In this document: positions 1 through 8,249 of the stretch, in pieces
How the letters are laid out: each line of letters opens with the position of its first letter
How positions within the stretch are numbered: position 1 is the stretch's first letter
Assembly (NCBI GenBank): GCA_024638395.1
Contig: JAHEKK010000026.1
Coordinates: 1-14,063 of the forward strand
Direction: 5' to 3'
Origin: Gemmatimonadota bacterium
GTDB lineage: Bacteria > Gemmatimonadota > Gemmatimonadetes > Longimicrobiales > Gaopeijiaceae
Length of the DNA: 14,063 nucleotides
The notes under the pieces: model-generated
What the model saw: only the letters and a program-made list of their open reading frames with translations
What the model was told of the DNA's origin: nothing
Database searches by the model: none
Translations under genes and position numbers: made by a program

Positions 1-112
1 CGCCCCCGTAGCCCCCGTTGTTGCAGCCCCCTGTCCCCTGGCTGTCGAATCTCACGTTTCTGGTGAGGAACGGGCATTCGCCCGAGCACATCGCATTCGA
101 CGGAGTAGGGAC

Positions 113-661
113 ATGGAATTCGGAAACAATGCCCGGGGTGTCGGGCGTGGGCCCCTGGGCCGCGCGCTGGTGATGACGGTGGCCATCGTGGGCGTCGCCG
201 CGGCCTGCAGCTCGTCATCGTCGCCGGTTGGGCCCCTGGGAGGCGGAAGTGAGTTCACGGCCACGCTGACTGGGGTCCTGTCCACCCAACTCAGTGGTAC
301 CGCTACCTCCCTCGGCACCGCCACCGGAACGCCTGCCTGGGCCGTGGAACTCCTCGGAGCGAACAGCTCCGGCGGAATCAGCTTCACCCGAGAGGGTATG
401 CCTCGACCGTCCACCGGCGTGTACGCCATCGTCAGCGCTCTGGAGCACGGCGGCAACGCTCCCGACAGCGACTTCACCGGAGTGGTCCTTGTCGCTTCGC
501 CCGCGTCCAGCTTCGGGTCTCTTTCCGGCACCCTCACCATCACGGGGTCGAGCCCGACGAGCGTGTCCGGCGAATTCACATTCACCGCCGCCGATCCGAG
601 TGACGAGAGCCGCACGATCACCGTCACGGGCGAATTCACGGCCAGCAATCAGGACTTCTAG
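113..661 (+). CDS. Small lipoprotein of unknown function, beta-rich
   Basis: This gene encodes a 182-residue protein. It has a twin-basic N-region (R12, R17), a hydrophobic stretch at about residues 18-31 and a lipobox-like VAAAC with Cys32, followed by a serine-rich linker. It is therefore probably a lipid-anchored envelope protein. The mature part (about 45-182) is rich in Thr, Ser, Gly and Val, with alternating polar and hydrophobic residues as in a beta-sandwich or calycin-like fold. Its C-terminal half has short strands of the type GTLTITGSS and GEFTFTA, a pattern I associate with small lipoproteins of Gemmatimonadota-like genomes. I cannot name a family or function. The ATG at 113 is chosen because GGAG at 102-105 lies 7 nt upstream. 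The frame stays open to the window edge, but the lipoprotein signal fits only the 113 start. Nothing else was recognised in positions 1-112. An antisense frame here (52-648) is taken as a shadow. Confidence 0.72.
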   Translation: MEFGNNARGVGRGPLGRALVMTVAIVGVAAACSSSSSPVGPLGGGSEFTATLTGVLSTQLSGTATSLGTATGTPAWAVELLGANSSGGISFTREGMPRPSTGVYAIVSALEHGGNAPDSDFTGVVLVASPASSFGSLSGTLTITGSSPTSVSGEFTFTAADPSDESRTITVTGEFTASNQDF

Positions 662-679
662 TGTGGCCCATCCGAAGTA

Positions 680-735
680 GCCGACGGCGGTCGTAGTAGA
701 GGGCGGAGGTCACTCGCCTTCTCGCCGCCGTCGGC
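680..735. repeat. Inverted repeat with 11-bp perfect arms in an intergenic gap
   Basis: The left arm GCCGACGGCGG (680-690) and the right arm CCGCCGTCGGC (725-735) are perfect reverse complements separated by 34 nt. The loop holds a weaker nested pairing (AGGGCG near 699-704 with CGCCTT near 715-720). The structure begins 19 nt after the stop of the lipoprotein gene and ends 99 nt before the preferred GTG of the next gene. No T-run follows the right arm on the plus strand, so it is not a classical intrinsic terminator. It could be a factor-assisted terminator, an mRNA-stabilising hairpin or a leader element of the downstream gene. Confidence 0.6.
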
Positions 736-834
736 CCACGGTTGCCCCTCGCCGACGGCACACGGCAATGGGGTCCGGTCTGGCACGTAGGTTGGAGGTC
801 CGCCGAGCAATCCAGAACTGCGAAGGACCCGGCT

Positions 835-2133
835 GTGCCACACCTGAAGTCGATGACGCTGGTCTGTTTGGGCTTCCATCTTCTCGCCGGCCCGGTGACC
901 GCACAGACGGTACAGGAGCTCGAGGAAGCACGGGCCCTTACGCAGCAGGCCCTCGAGGCTCGGGAGGCGGGCGATGGGGAACGCATGCTGGAGCTGGCCC
1001 GTCGCGCCCACCGGATTCGCCCCCTCCATACCGACCTGTCGTACTTGGTTGCCGCCGCCTTGGCGCGCCAGGGGGAGGTGGAGGAGGCGCTGGACCGGTT
1101 GGAGTCGTTGGTACGGTCGGGCCTCTCCTACCGGGCCGACGAGGCCGAAGAGTTTGCCGCCCTCGAGGGAGTCCCGCGGTTCGACGCGGTGGTTCTGGGA
1201 TTCCAGGAGAACGCCCGGCCCCGGGGCGTGGCCCATGAGCTGCTGACGGTCGACGTAGAGCCCGATTTCATTCCCGAAGGGCTGGCCCACGATGCTCGCT
1301 CCGGCGACTACTTCGTCGGCAGCGTGCGGAAGCGGCGCATCGTCCGAGTACGGCCTGGCGCGGCGCCCTTCGAGTTCGCCGGGTCGGACCATCCGGGCCT
1401 GGCCAGCGTGATGGGGATGGCCGTGGACCCGGAGCGCCGGCACTTGTGGGTTTGCTCGACGGGCATGGAGCAGACCGAAGGGTTGGCGGCGGAGCTCGTC
1501 GGCCGGTCGGCGGTCTACAAGTTCGATATCGACTCCGGCCAGCTGCTGGTGACCTTCCATTTCCCCCAGGACGGCCGTCGGCGGACCATCGGCGATCTGG
1601 CCGTGGACAGGTACGGCCGGGTCTTCCTTTCGGACGGCCGCGGCTCCGGCATCTACACGATCCGCCCGGGAGGGGACTTCATCGAGACGTTCGTCAGCCC
1701 CGGAGAGTTCGCCTCGCCTCAAGGCATTGCGATCCCGCCCGACGGACCTTGGATCTACGTGGCGGATGCGTCCCGAGGCGTCTTCCGTGTCCACCGCGAC
1801 CTTCGGCGGGTCGAAGCGCTGTCCGTGCCGGAGGAAACCGCCATTCTCGGTATCGACGAGCTCGCGTGGCACGAATCGGGTCTGGTCGCAGTCCAGAACC
1901 TGACCTTCCCCAACCGGATCCTAAGGCTCCGTCTCGACGGGCGGTCCATCTCCAGAGCGGAAGTTCTGGCATCGAACCTGGAGGTGTGGCAGGAGCCCAC
2001 CCTGGGCGAGGTCATCGGAGACCGGTTCTACTTCGTCGCGAACAGCCAATGGAATCGCTTCGACGGGAATCGGCTGCCGCCGGTGGAGGACCTCGCACGC
2101 CCCCTCGTCCAGTGGGTGGATCTGACCCGCTGA
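835..2133 (+). CDS. Exported TPR plus SMP-30/NHL-like beta-propeller protein
   Basis: From the GTG at 835 the product is 432 residues. Residues 1-23 form a signal peptide (basic N-region, hydrophobic LVCLGFHLLAG core, cleavage likely after VTA), so the protein is probably periplasmic. Residues 27-99 are helical and TPR-like, with paired A/L/R-rich helices (EEARALTQQALEAREAG; VAAALARQGEVEEALDRLES). From about residue 138 to the end there are repeated beta-propeller signatures: FIPEGLAHD (145-153), TIGDLAVDRYGRVFLSDG (251-268), SPQGIAIPPDG (294-304) and YVADASRGVFRVH (308-320). These resemble SMP-30/gluconolactonase and NHL-repeat proteins. Family members are sugar-lactone or ester hydrolases, or binding scaffolds; the activity here is unknown. 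The start is chosen because AAGGA at 823-827 lies 7 nt upstream and it restores a clean signal peptide. An in-frame TTG at 742 would add 31 non-signal-like residues, and an ATG at 853 would shorten the signal. The gene lies after the lipoprotein gene and converges on an ADOP permease gene. Confidence 0.8.
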   Translation: MPHLKSMTLVCLGFHLLAGPVTAQTVQELEEARALTQQALEAREAGDGERMLELARRAHRIRPLHTDLSYLVAAALARQGEVEEALDRLESLVRSGLSYRADEAEEFAALEGVPRFDAVVLGFQENARPRGVAHELLTVDVEPDFIPEGLAHDARSGDYFVGSVRKRRIVRVRPGAAPFEFAGSDHPGLASVMGMAVDPERRHLWVCSTGMEQTEGLAAELVGRSAVYKFDIDSGQLLVTFHFPQDGRRRTIGDLAVDRYGRVFLSDGRGSGIYTIRPGGDFIETFVSPGEFASPQGIAIPPDGPWIYVADASRGVFRVHRDLRRVEALSVPEETAILGIDELAWHESGLVAVQNLTFPNRILRLRLDGRSISRAEVLASNLEVWQEPTLGEVIGDRFYFVANSQWNRFDGNRLPPVEDLARPLVQWVDLTR

Positions 2134-2456
2134 GCGAGTCACGGTGGGCCCGTGGAGGAGGCCCGCGGGATGTGCCGACAGGATTCCCCCGTCCCGGGGG
2201 ATGCCGAGCCCGGCCTCGACGATTCCACTCAAACCCGCCTCCGAGGGTCCGGCTCCCGAGAGCGATACGCCCATGAGCATTCCGAAGCCCCGGGGCGTAT
2301 CTCCGCCAGGGACGGCTCCATCTTTCCGTGCGGACTCGGGGAGGAAGAACCGATCCGCGTGTCGGTCCGAAATCTGCGGCCCCCCGAAGTCTCCGCTTCC
2401 TTCGGCGGATGGTGTAGTGCCGTCCTCGAGCCGCGAGGTTGCCCCCGGCTCGGGAC
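2134..2456. other. Convergent intergenic region without a convincing gene
   Basis: This 323-bp gap separates the ends of two converging genes. Several frames stay open through it on both strands, as expected at this GC content, but none has a recognisable domain or a good ribosome-binding site. The only local structures are a GC-rich hairpin at 2185-2201 (7-bp stem TCCCCCG/CGGGGGA, 3-nt loop), 51 nt past the propeller-gene stop, and a weak 5-bp-stem hairpin at 2392-2409. Neither has a T-run. They may help to stop transcription, but this cannot be decided by eye. The length is large for such a compact window, so a decayed gene cannot be excluded. Confidence 0.4.
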
Positions 2457-5135
2457 TCAGTCTGCCCGGAGCGAGGCGGCCGGGTCGAGGCGCGTGATGG
2501 GCCGGGCGGAAAGCAGTCCTGCCAAGGCTGCCACGACGAGCATTGCCACACTCAGGATCCCGAGAGTCCAAGGCGCCCAGGCGTCCACCTGGTACAGTAG
2601 GGATTCCAGGACCCTCCCCAGGGACAGGACGAGAACCAGCCCTCCCGCGACGCCGACGGCTGCCAGCGCCAGGGTTTCCCGTGTCACCGACCGTCTCAGG
2701 CCGCCTGCTTCGGCACCCAGCGCCAGCCGAATCCCGAACTCCCGCCGCCGCGCCGCCACGCCGTAGGCGACGACCCCGTATGTGCCCGCTGCCGCCAAGA
2801 CGAGTGAGGTAGCCGCGAAGAGGGCCAGGAAAAGCGCGAGGAAGGCGTCCGCGGCCGTGTTGTCGGCGATCAGGTCGTCGAAAGAGACGAAGTGGTGTCC
2901 CGGCTGCCCCGGCGGTTGGGTCAGCACGGTTCGGCGAGCCTCTTCCGTGACGGCGTCGGGGTCACCGGATGTTCGCAGGACCAGGCTCATGGCCAGGTAG
3001 GGCGACTGGCTGTGGGACAGGTAGGCTTCCTCCTGGGCTACGGACCGGGCTCCCCGGTGCATGACGTCCTGGATCACGCCGGTGACCCGGTAGGGCCCCC
3101 AGCCTTGTCTGAAGTCGATCTCCAGGGTTTCGCCGACCGGGTCCCGGCCCGGCCACAGCCGCCGTGCCAGCGTTTCGTTGATGACCGCTACCCCGGGCTC
3201 CGACGGGTTGAGGCCGGCGGGGAAGGGGCCTCCGCTCAAGAAGCGCATCCCGGCCGCCCGGAAGTATCCCGGGGTGGCGATCCTCAGGGCGACGGTGGCC
3301 GCATCGGCCGGGGCCTCCGTGGATCCGGCGGACCGGTAGGGTCTCGAGAAGTCGTTCCCCACCGGGTTGACCGGCAACGTCTGGGCGGCCCCCGCGGAAA
3401 CCACCCCGGGAAGGGTCCCGAGGCGTTCGAGAAGCGCGTCGTAGTAGCGCGCGATGTCCTCCTGGCCGTCGATGCGCTGGGAGTCGAGGGACACGCGAAA
3501 GGTGAGTACGCCGGAAGGGGCGAACCCAAGGTCCGCAGTTCTCAGACGGGCGAAGCTCTCGGCGAAGAGGCCGGCGCCGACGAGGAGCGCCAGAGCCAGG
3601 CCGATCTGGACGGCCACGAGCCCTTTTCGCATCCAATCACCGGCCGGCCCCGCGACACGCCCGGACACGAGCATGGACCGGGAGCCGTCCGGCGCGATGA
3701 GTCGAACGGCCGGCGCCAGGCCGAACAGGAGGCTCGTGGCCACGACGAGCCCGCCTGCGAAGAGGAGCACGGGCCCGTCGATGGCGACTTCGGCGAGCCT
3801 GGGGATCTGACCGGCATCCATCACCCCGACCAGCTCGAGCAGGGTCCAGCCGATGAGGAGGCCGGCGACCCCGGCCATGAAGGCGAGGAGCAGGTGCTCC
3901 ACGGTCAACTGACGAAGGAGTTGCCGCCGCCCTGCGCCGAGCGCCTGGCGGAGAGACACCTCCCGGGTTCGGTGGGATGCCCGGGCCAAGAGCAGATTCG
4001 CTACGTTCGCGCAGGCCAGCAGGAGTAGGGCGGCCACGGCTCCAAGGGCCAACAACAGGGTGGCCCGGGCTTCCGAGACGACCTCGTCGTGAAGGCGGGT
4101 GACCTCCACCTCCCACCCCCGGTTCGCGTCGGGGTAGCGCTCTCCCAGAGCCCGGTGGACGGCCGATAGTTCGGCCTTCGCGTCGGACACCCGTGTGCCC
4201 AGACTCAGGCGGGCCACGGTCTGCAGGAACCGCCATGTCCTGGTCTCCGGACGGGGCCCGTAGACGGCGTCGAAGTCCCAGGCCAGCCAGTACTGGACCC
4301 CCGGATCCGGGAACTCGAACCCCTCGGGCATCACGCCGACGACTTCATAGCGGGCGCCGCTCAGCTCCATGGTACGACCGATGACGCCGGGGTCACCGCC
4401 GAACACCCGTAGCCAGAAGGGATGACTCAGAATGAGGGGGCCGTAGGGAGATCCCTCGTCATCGAGGAAGTCCCTGCCCAGAGCGGGCGCCACACCCAGG
4501 ACCCGGAAGAACGAGGTCGTCACCTGCGCGGACCGGTTTTCCTCGGCGACGCCATCGTCCCTGAAGGTCCCGGAGGTCAGGTACCAAGCGGCCAGATCCT
4601 CGATGGCGGTCGTGGACCCGCGCCAGTCACGGACGTTGAGGGGGGAGGGTCCCTCCTTGGATCGTTCCGTGGCCTTGTTCGACTCCCAGAGCTGGACGAG
4701 GCGATCCGCCTCGGGATAGGGCAGGGGCTGGACCAGGACACCGGACACCATGCTGTAGAGGGCGATGGTCGCTCCCATGCCCAGGGCGAGGGTGAGGACC
4801 GCCGTCAACGTGAATCCGGGTGCCCTTCTCAGCGTCCGCCAAGCGAACCGGAAGTCGGGACCCAGGCGCCGCCCAAGGCCCTGATAGACCTCCCGGTTTC
4901 GCCGAAGGGCCCAGCGCTCGGCCGGGCCGTGGCGGAGGGTATTGATGACGGTTCGCCCCAGGTGGGCGATGACGCCGGAGAACCCGCTCCGCTGGTAGGC
5001 CTCGACGTACAGGTCGCGAAACAGCCCTTCAGCCTCGCCGCCGAACGAATCGCGAAATCGGCGGGGGAACAGGCGAAGCATCGCCCGGTAGGCCGCCAGT
5101 GCGACGCCCAGTCCAGGCGCCTGCGGGCGCGTCAT
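2457..5135 (-). CDS. ADOP-family duplicated FtsX/MacB-type permease (permease 1)
   Basis: This is an 892-residue permease of the type called ADOP (acidobacterial duplicated orphan permease): two MacB/FtsX modules fused in one chain with no ATPase encoded nearby. Residues 1-90 form a soluble prefix with the YRAMLRLFPRRFRDSFGGEA type of motif. Module 1 has a first membrane helix at about 109-131, a MacB-like periplasmic region at about 132-355 and an FtsX core (helices near 357-378, 411-437 and 455-478). The core contains the conserved NVANLLLARASHRTREVSLR and RQALGAGRRQLLRQL. Module 2 repeats this: helix 504-526, periplasmic region 527-755, then helices near 763-788, 821-842 and 855-876 with RRREFGIRLALGAEAGG. 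It would sit in the inner membrane. Relatives act in export or envelope stress, but the substrate is unknown. The ATG at 5135 overlaps the PadR1 stop by ATGA, with AGGGA 4 nt upstream. The start is therefore firm, and translation is coupled to the repressor gene. Confidence 0.93.
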   Translation of the reverse strand: MTRPQAPGLGVALAAYRAMLRLFPRRFRDSFGGEAEGLFRDLYVEAYQRSGFSGVIAHLGRTVINTLRHGPAERWALRRNREVYQGLGRRLGPDFRFAWRTLRRAPGFTLTAVLTLALGMGATIALYSMVSGVLVQPLPYPEADRLVQLWESNKATERSKEGPSPLNVRDWRGSTTAIEDLAAWYLTSGTFRDDGVAEENRSAQVTTSFFRVLGVAPALGRDFLDDEGSPYGPLILSHPFWLRVFGGDPGVIGRTMELSGARYEVVGVMPEGFEFPDPGVQYWLAWDFDAVYGPRPETRTWRFLQTVARLSLGTRVSDAKAELSAVHRALGERYPDANRGWEVEVTRLHDEVVSEARATLLLALGAVAALLLLACANVANLLLARASHRTREVSLRQALGAGRRQLLRQLTVEHLLLAFMAGVAGLLIGWTLLELVGVMDAGQIPRLAEVAIDGPVLLFAGGLVVATSLLFGLAPAVRLIAPDGSRSMLVSGRVAGPAGDWMRKGLVAVQIGLALALLVGAGLFAESFARLRTADLGFAPSGVLTFRVSLDSQRIDGQEDIARYYDALLERLGTLPGVVSAGAAQTLPVNPVGNDFSRPYRSAGSTEAPADAATVALRIATPGYFRAAGMRFLSGGPFPAGLNPSEPGVAVINETLARRLWPGRDPVGETLEIDFRQGWGPYRVTGVIQDVMHRGARSVAQEEAYLSHSQSPYLAMSLVLRTSGDPDAVTEEARRTVLTQPPGQPGHHFVSFDDLIADNTAADAFLALFLALFAATSLVLAAAGTYGVVAYGVAARRREFGIRLALGAEAGGLRRSVTRETLALAAVGVAGGLVLVLSLGRVLESLLYQVDAWAPWTLGILSVAMLVVAALAGLLSARPITRLDPAASLRAD

Positions 5136-5467
5136 GCGTCCCTGCCGACCGGCGGGCGCAGCCGTGTCTCGGCCAGCTCCACCACGGCCCTCATTCGAGC
5201 GATCTCTTTCCGGAGGGTCGCCCGGCCCGCCGGCGTGGCGACGTAGTAGCGCCGACGATCATCGTCGGTGATCCCTTGCTCCGGCGGCTCAGAGGGCTCG
5301 ATCAACCCTACGTCGAGAAGGCGTCTGAGGACCCGGTACAGGTTCCCCGGCTCGAGACGGAGGGACCCGCCCGACCGGCTCCGGATCTCCTTGACGATGC
5401 CGTAGCCGTGGCGGGGATGGTCGAGTAGAGAGACCAGGACGTGGACGTCGACGGACTTGAGACGCAA
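5132..5467 (-). CDS. PadR-family transcriptional regulator 1
   Basis: This is a small winged-helix repressor of the PadR family, 111 residues from the TTG at 5467. It shows the family core: VLVSLLDHPRHGYGIVKEI, then GNLYRVLRRLLDVGLIE (recognition helix region), then RRRYYVATPAGRATLRKEI (wing and start of the dimerising helix). A TTG at 5521 would give 129 residues, but the predicted transcription start falls at about 5519, on that codon. The TTG at 5467 instead has GGAG 6 nt upstream and gives a more usual PadR N-terminus, so I prefer it, without certainty. The gene overlaps permease 1 by ATGA. PadR proteins next to ADOP permeases are presumed to repress the shared operon and to respond to a ligand, which is unknown here. 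A palindrome on the upstream promoter suggests autoregulation. Confidence 0.88.
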   Translation of the reverse strand: MRLKSVDVHVLVSLLDHPRHGYGIVKEIRSRSGGSLRLEPGNLYRVLRRLLDVGLIEPSEPPEQGITDDDRRRYYVATPAGRATLRKEIARMRAVVELAETRLRPPVGRDA

Positions 5468-5524
5468 GAGGGGCTCCGTGCCGGTAGGGGCCTGGCCGCG
5501 AGGCGCGGTAAGTATGCTCAACTA

Positions 5525-5550
5525 GATCATACTATGATCGACATGATCAT
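5525..5550. promoter_or_regulatory. Probable PadR1 operator palindromes over the promoter
   Basis: GATCATAGTATGATC (5525-5539, minus-strand reading) is a perfect 15-bp inverted repeat around one central base, and it covers the -10 box. A second palindrome, ATGATCAT (5543-5550), lies in the spacer next to the -35 box, in the same GATCAT half-site vocabulary. This arrangement suits a dimeric repressor that blocks RNA polymerase. Assigning it to PadR1 is inference from position. Confidence 0.6.
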
Positions 5551-5555
5551 ATCAA
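5526..5555 (-). promoter_or_regulatory. Predicted sigma-70 promoter of the PadR1–permease 1 unit
   Basis: On the minus strand TTGATA (5555-5550) is followed after 18 nt by TATGAT (5531-5526). These are near-consensus -35 and -10 boxes in an otherwise GC-rich region. Transcription should start near 5519. The site lies directly after the stop of permease 2 (5580), so the downstream pair can be transcribed on its own as well as by read-through. Confidence 0.65.
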
Positions 5556-5579
5556 CCCTGATCGAGGCGACCCAACCTG

Positions 5580-8249
5580 CTACTGATCCCCTCGAAGAGC
5601 CCGGGCCGGCTCGATCTGCGCGGCCCGATGGGCCGGGAGCCAACTCGCCAGGAGGGCCACGCTCCCGAATAGCGCGGCCACGACAGCGTAGGTCAACGGG
5701 TCGGTCGGGCTCACGCCGAGGAGGAAGGCGGACAGCCCCCTGGCCGCTCCTGCGGCGAGGAGCACCCCAAGGGCTACGCCAACCCCGACCAGCACCAGCG
5801 CCCGTCTGAGGACGATCTTGAGGATGGAAGCCCGGCTTCCGCCCAGGGCTCGGCGAACGGCGAGCTCGTGGCTCTGGCGCGCTACCGTGAACTGGACGAG
5901 CCCGTACAGGCCCACGGCCGCGAGGAACAGGGCCGCCAGACCCATGCCGCCGACCACGGTCGCACCGAGCCGCTGGGGCAGGAGCGCCCCGTCGAGGGAC
6001 TGCCGGGGAGTCACGAGGACCGGGGGCGTGTGCTCCGGAAGGTGTCGGGCCACGACCTCCCGTAGCTCGGCCGTACGGGCCTCCGGCCGAGAGCCCCGGA
6101 TCACGAACCGGGGAACGGACGGTATCGCACCGGCCAAGGACAGGTAGACGATGGGATCCGGGTTCAGGTCCTGGAGCAGATACTGGACATCCGTCGCGAC
6201 CCCCACGATGGCGACGGGGCCCTCCACGGTGTCGAACGAGCGCCCGACGGCCTCTTGGTCGGGCCAGAAGCGGCGGGCGAACGCCTGGTTGACCACCGCC
6301 ACCTGGGGTCCCTGGCCGGCGTCTTCCGGCGTGATGCCACGTCCCGAAACGAGGGATATGCCCACGGTTTCCAGCCATCCTCCCCACACCCTTCGCCCAT
6401 CCACGACCCAGGCGTCTTCTCCGGCCGGCGGCTGGAGTCCCGGTACCTGAATTCGGAGTGGGCTCCGGGCCACGCCCAGGGGAGCGGCGTCTGCGAAGGA
6501 GGCGGCCTCCACCCCGGGGATCGCTTCCAGGTCTCTCAGCACCGCCTCGACGACCGTCCGGGCCGCCGGGTCCATCTCGCTGGTGGCGCCGGACTCCAGT
6601 GTGAAGGCCGCGACCCGGTCGGGATCGAAGCCCGGGTCGGCCCGCAGCCCCTCGGTGAGGGCCCGGATGAACAGCCCGGTGGCGATCACCAGGGCCACGG
6701 AGATGGCCACCTGCCCGAGGACCAGGACCGCACGCCCGCGCCCCTTCCAGACGGTGTCACCCCGGGCCGACAGAACGGAAGCCGGCGCCTTGCGCAGCAA
6801 GTGGATTGTCGGCGCGACGACGGCCATGGCGGCCGCCGCGACGGCGGCCAGCGCCGTCAGCCCCAGGACCCGCGCGTCCAGCGCCAACTCGAGTCCCAGT
6901 CCCGAAGTCTGCGCTCTCAGCAGGCCGGCCAGCCATCCATTGAGGAGCACGGCCAGCAGCACGCCAGCTCCCGCGCCGAGGAGGCTGAGCACCAGTGATT
7001 CGGCAGAGAGCTGCCGCACCAGGCGCCCGTTTCCTGCGCCCAGGGCAAGTCGTATGGCCATCTCCCGCTCCCGGGCCAGCGTCCGGACCAGCAGGACCCC
7101 ACCCACATTCAAGCAGGCGATCAACAAGACCAGGCTGGAGACCACCGTCAGGACGGCCAGGAATGCGGTCACGGGTCCCTGAAGACTGTGGTCCAGGCCC
7201 GTTGTCCGGGTCACGCCCACCCCCCGGCCTCGATGAGACTCGGGAAAAGTCGACGCGAGACGCCCCGCGATGGCGTTGAGGGCGGCCCGGGCCTCCTCAG
7301 GAGAGGCTCCGGGTCTGAGGCGGCCGATCAATTCGAAGGGCATGCTCACCCGGTCGTCGGGGTCGAAGCCCGCCAGGAAGGGAACAGCGGCGGTGACGGG
7401 CATCCACAGGTCCACGGGGAAGCCGATGAAGTGACCCCGGAACCCCTCAGGCCCGACCCCGATCACGGTGACGGCCCGTCCGTCCACACGGAGGGCTTGT
7501 CCGAGGACCCCCGGGTCTCCTCCAAGACGATTCCGCCAAAAGTCGTGGCTGACCACCGCGATGGGGGCTGATCCGAAGCCCTGGCCAGGCGGGAACTCCA
7601 TGGTCCCCAGGCTGGGCCTCAGCCCCAGCAGATCGGGGTACTCGGGCGACACAAGGCTGGCGACCGCCGCGGCGCCCCCTGCCGCGTCACCGATGGTGAC
7701 CCGCATACCGGCGAAGGCTGCAAGGGCCTCCAGGGGCTCGGCGCCGTCACGGAACTGCACGTAGTCCTGCCAGCCGAACCCGAGAAAGCTGTTTCCACCC
7801 GATACATCGGCCCAGACGTCTACCAGGCTCTCCTGGTGGGCGACCGGGAGTGGCCGCAGCAGCAGTTCGTTCACGACGGTGAACACCACAGCATTCGCGC
7901 CGATCCCCAGGGCGAGGACGAGTGTGGCGGTCACGGCCCCGGTCGGGCTTCGAACGAGAGCTCTCAGGCCGAACCGCACGTCGGAGATCAGGGACGGGAT
8001 CCACGGTTCCCCGGCCCGGGGATCCGGACGGTCGAGGCGGGGTCGGGAAGACCCCGCCAGGGCAGGCGCCACGGATTCGGGGTCTCCGAGGCGCCGTCTG
8101 ACGTCGTCGATGGAGAGCCCGGCCTCGAGGGCGTCCATGGCATGTTGCTCCAGGTCGTCGCGGGCCTCCCGCGCCACAGGTCCCGTCAAGCCGGAGGCCT
8201 GAACGATGTCGTCGATATGACGGTGCAGATCCGGTGGCAGACCCGTCAT
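5580..8249 (-). CDS. ADOP-family duplicated FtsX/MacB-type permease (permease 2)
   Basis: This 889-residue paralogue has the same double architecture as permease 1, but a different N-terminal prefix. Residues 1-60 form a short helical segment (HIDDIVQASGLTGPVAREAR, then GLSIDDVRRRLGDPESVAPAL), of the kind seen before FtsX cores in HAAS-like or permease-prefix proteins. Module 1 has helix 105-128, a periplasmic region to about 355, and helices near 361-384, 417-440 and 460-482, with RTLAREREMAIRLALGAGNG. Module 2 has helix 507-528, a periplasmic region to about 755, then helices near 763-785, 815-840 and 851-872, with ARQSHELAVRRALGGSRASI. The chain ends in PARALRGDQ, the usual ADOP C-terminus. 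The ATG at 8249 overlaps the PadR2 stop by ATGA and lacks a clear ribosome-binding site (CTTTCTTC precedes it), so its translation probably depends on coupling to PadR2. Its partner ATPase and substrate are unknown. Confidence 0.93.
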   Translation of the reverse strand: MTGLPPDLHRHIDDIVQASGLTGPVAREARDDLEQHAMDALEAGLSIDDVRRRLGDPESVAPALAGSSRPRLDRPDPRAGEPWIPSLISDVRFGLRALVRSPTGAVTATLVLALGIGANAVVFTVVNELLLRPLPVAHQESLVDVWADVSGGNSFLGFGWQDYVQFRDGAEPLEALAAFAGMRVTIGDAAGGAAAVASLVSPEYPDLLGLRPSLGTMEFPPGQGFGSAPIAVVSHDFWRNRLGGDPGVLGQALRVDGRAVTVIGVGPEGFRGHFIGFPVDLWMPVTAAVPFLAGFDPDDRVSMPFELIGRLRPGASPEEARAALNAIAGRLASTFPESHRGRGVGVTRTTGLDHSLQGPVTAFLAVLTVVSSLVLLIACLNVGGVLLVRTLAREREMAIRLALGAGNGRLVRQLSAESLVLSLLGAGAGVLLAVLLNGWLAGLLRAQTSGLGLELALDARVLGLTALAAVAAAAMAVVAPTIHLLRKAPASVLSARGDTVWKGRGRAVLVLGQVAISVALVIATGLFIRALTEGLRADPGFDPDRVAAFTLESGATSEMDPAARTVVEAVLRDLEAIPGVEAASFADAAPLGVARSPLRIQVPGLQPPAGEDAWVVDGRRVWGGWLETVGISLVSGRGITPEDAGQGPQVAVVNQAFARRFWPDQEAVGRSFDTVEGPVAIVGVATDVQYLLQDLNPDPIVYLSLAGAIPSVPRFVIRGSRPEARTAELREVVARHLPEHTPPVLVTPRQSLDGALLPQRLGATVVGGMGLAALFLAAVGLYGLVQFTVARQSHELAVRRALGGSRASILKIVLRRALVLVGVGVALGVLLAAGAARGLSAFLLGVSPTDPLTYAVVAALFGSVALLASWLPAHRAAQIEPARALRGDQ

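Noticed and set aside
658..1872. 404-codon open frame on the minus strand
   Set aside because: It lies antisense to the propeller gene. Its translation is rich in Arg, Gly and Pro and shows no domain, whereas the plus strand gives a signal peptide and propeller motifs.
2185..2201. GC-rich hairpin, considered as an intrinsic terminator of the propeller gene
   Set aside because: The 7-bp stem is good, but no T-run follows on either strand, so it is recorded only within the intergenic entry.
1921..2571. Minus-strand frame crossing the 2134-2456 gap, considered as a decayed gene
   Set aside because: It overlaps the ends of two solid genes. The part in the gap (FGMLMGVSLSGAGPSEAG and neighbours) matches no family I know and has no ribosome-binding site.
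2892..4028. 378-codon open frame on the plus strand
   Set aside because: It lies antisense to permease 1. Long antisense frames are expected in GC-rich genes, and the translation has no membrane or domain pattern.
5525..5579. AT-rich palindromic DNA after the stop of permease 2, considered as a terminator
   Set aside because: The palindrome coincides with near-consensus -35 and -10 boxes for the next gene, which fits a promoter and operator better.
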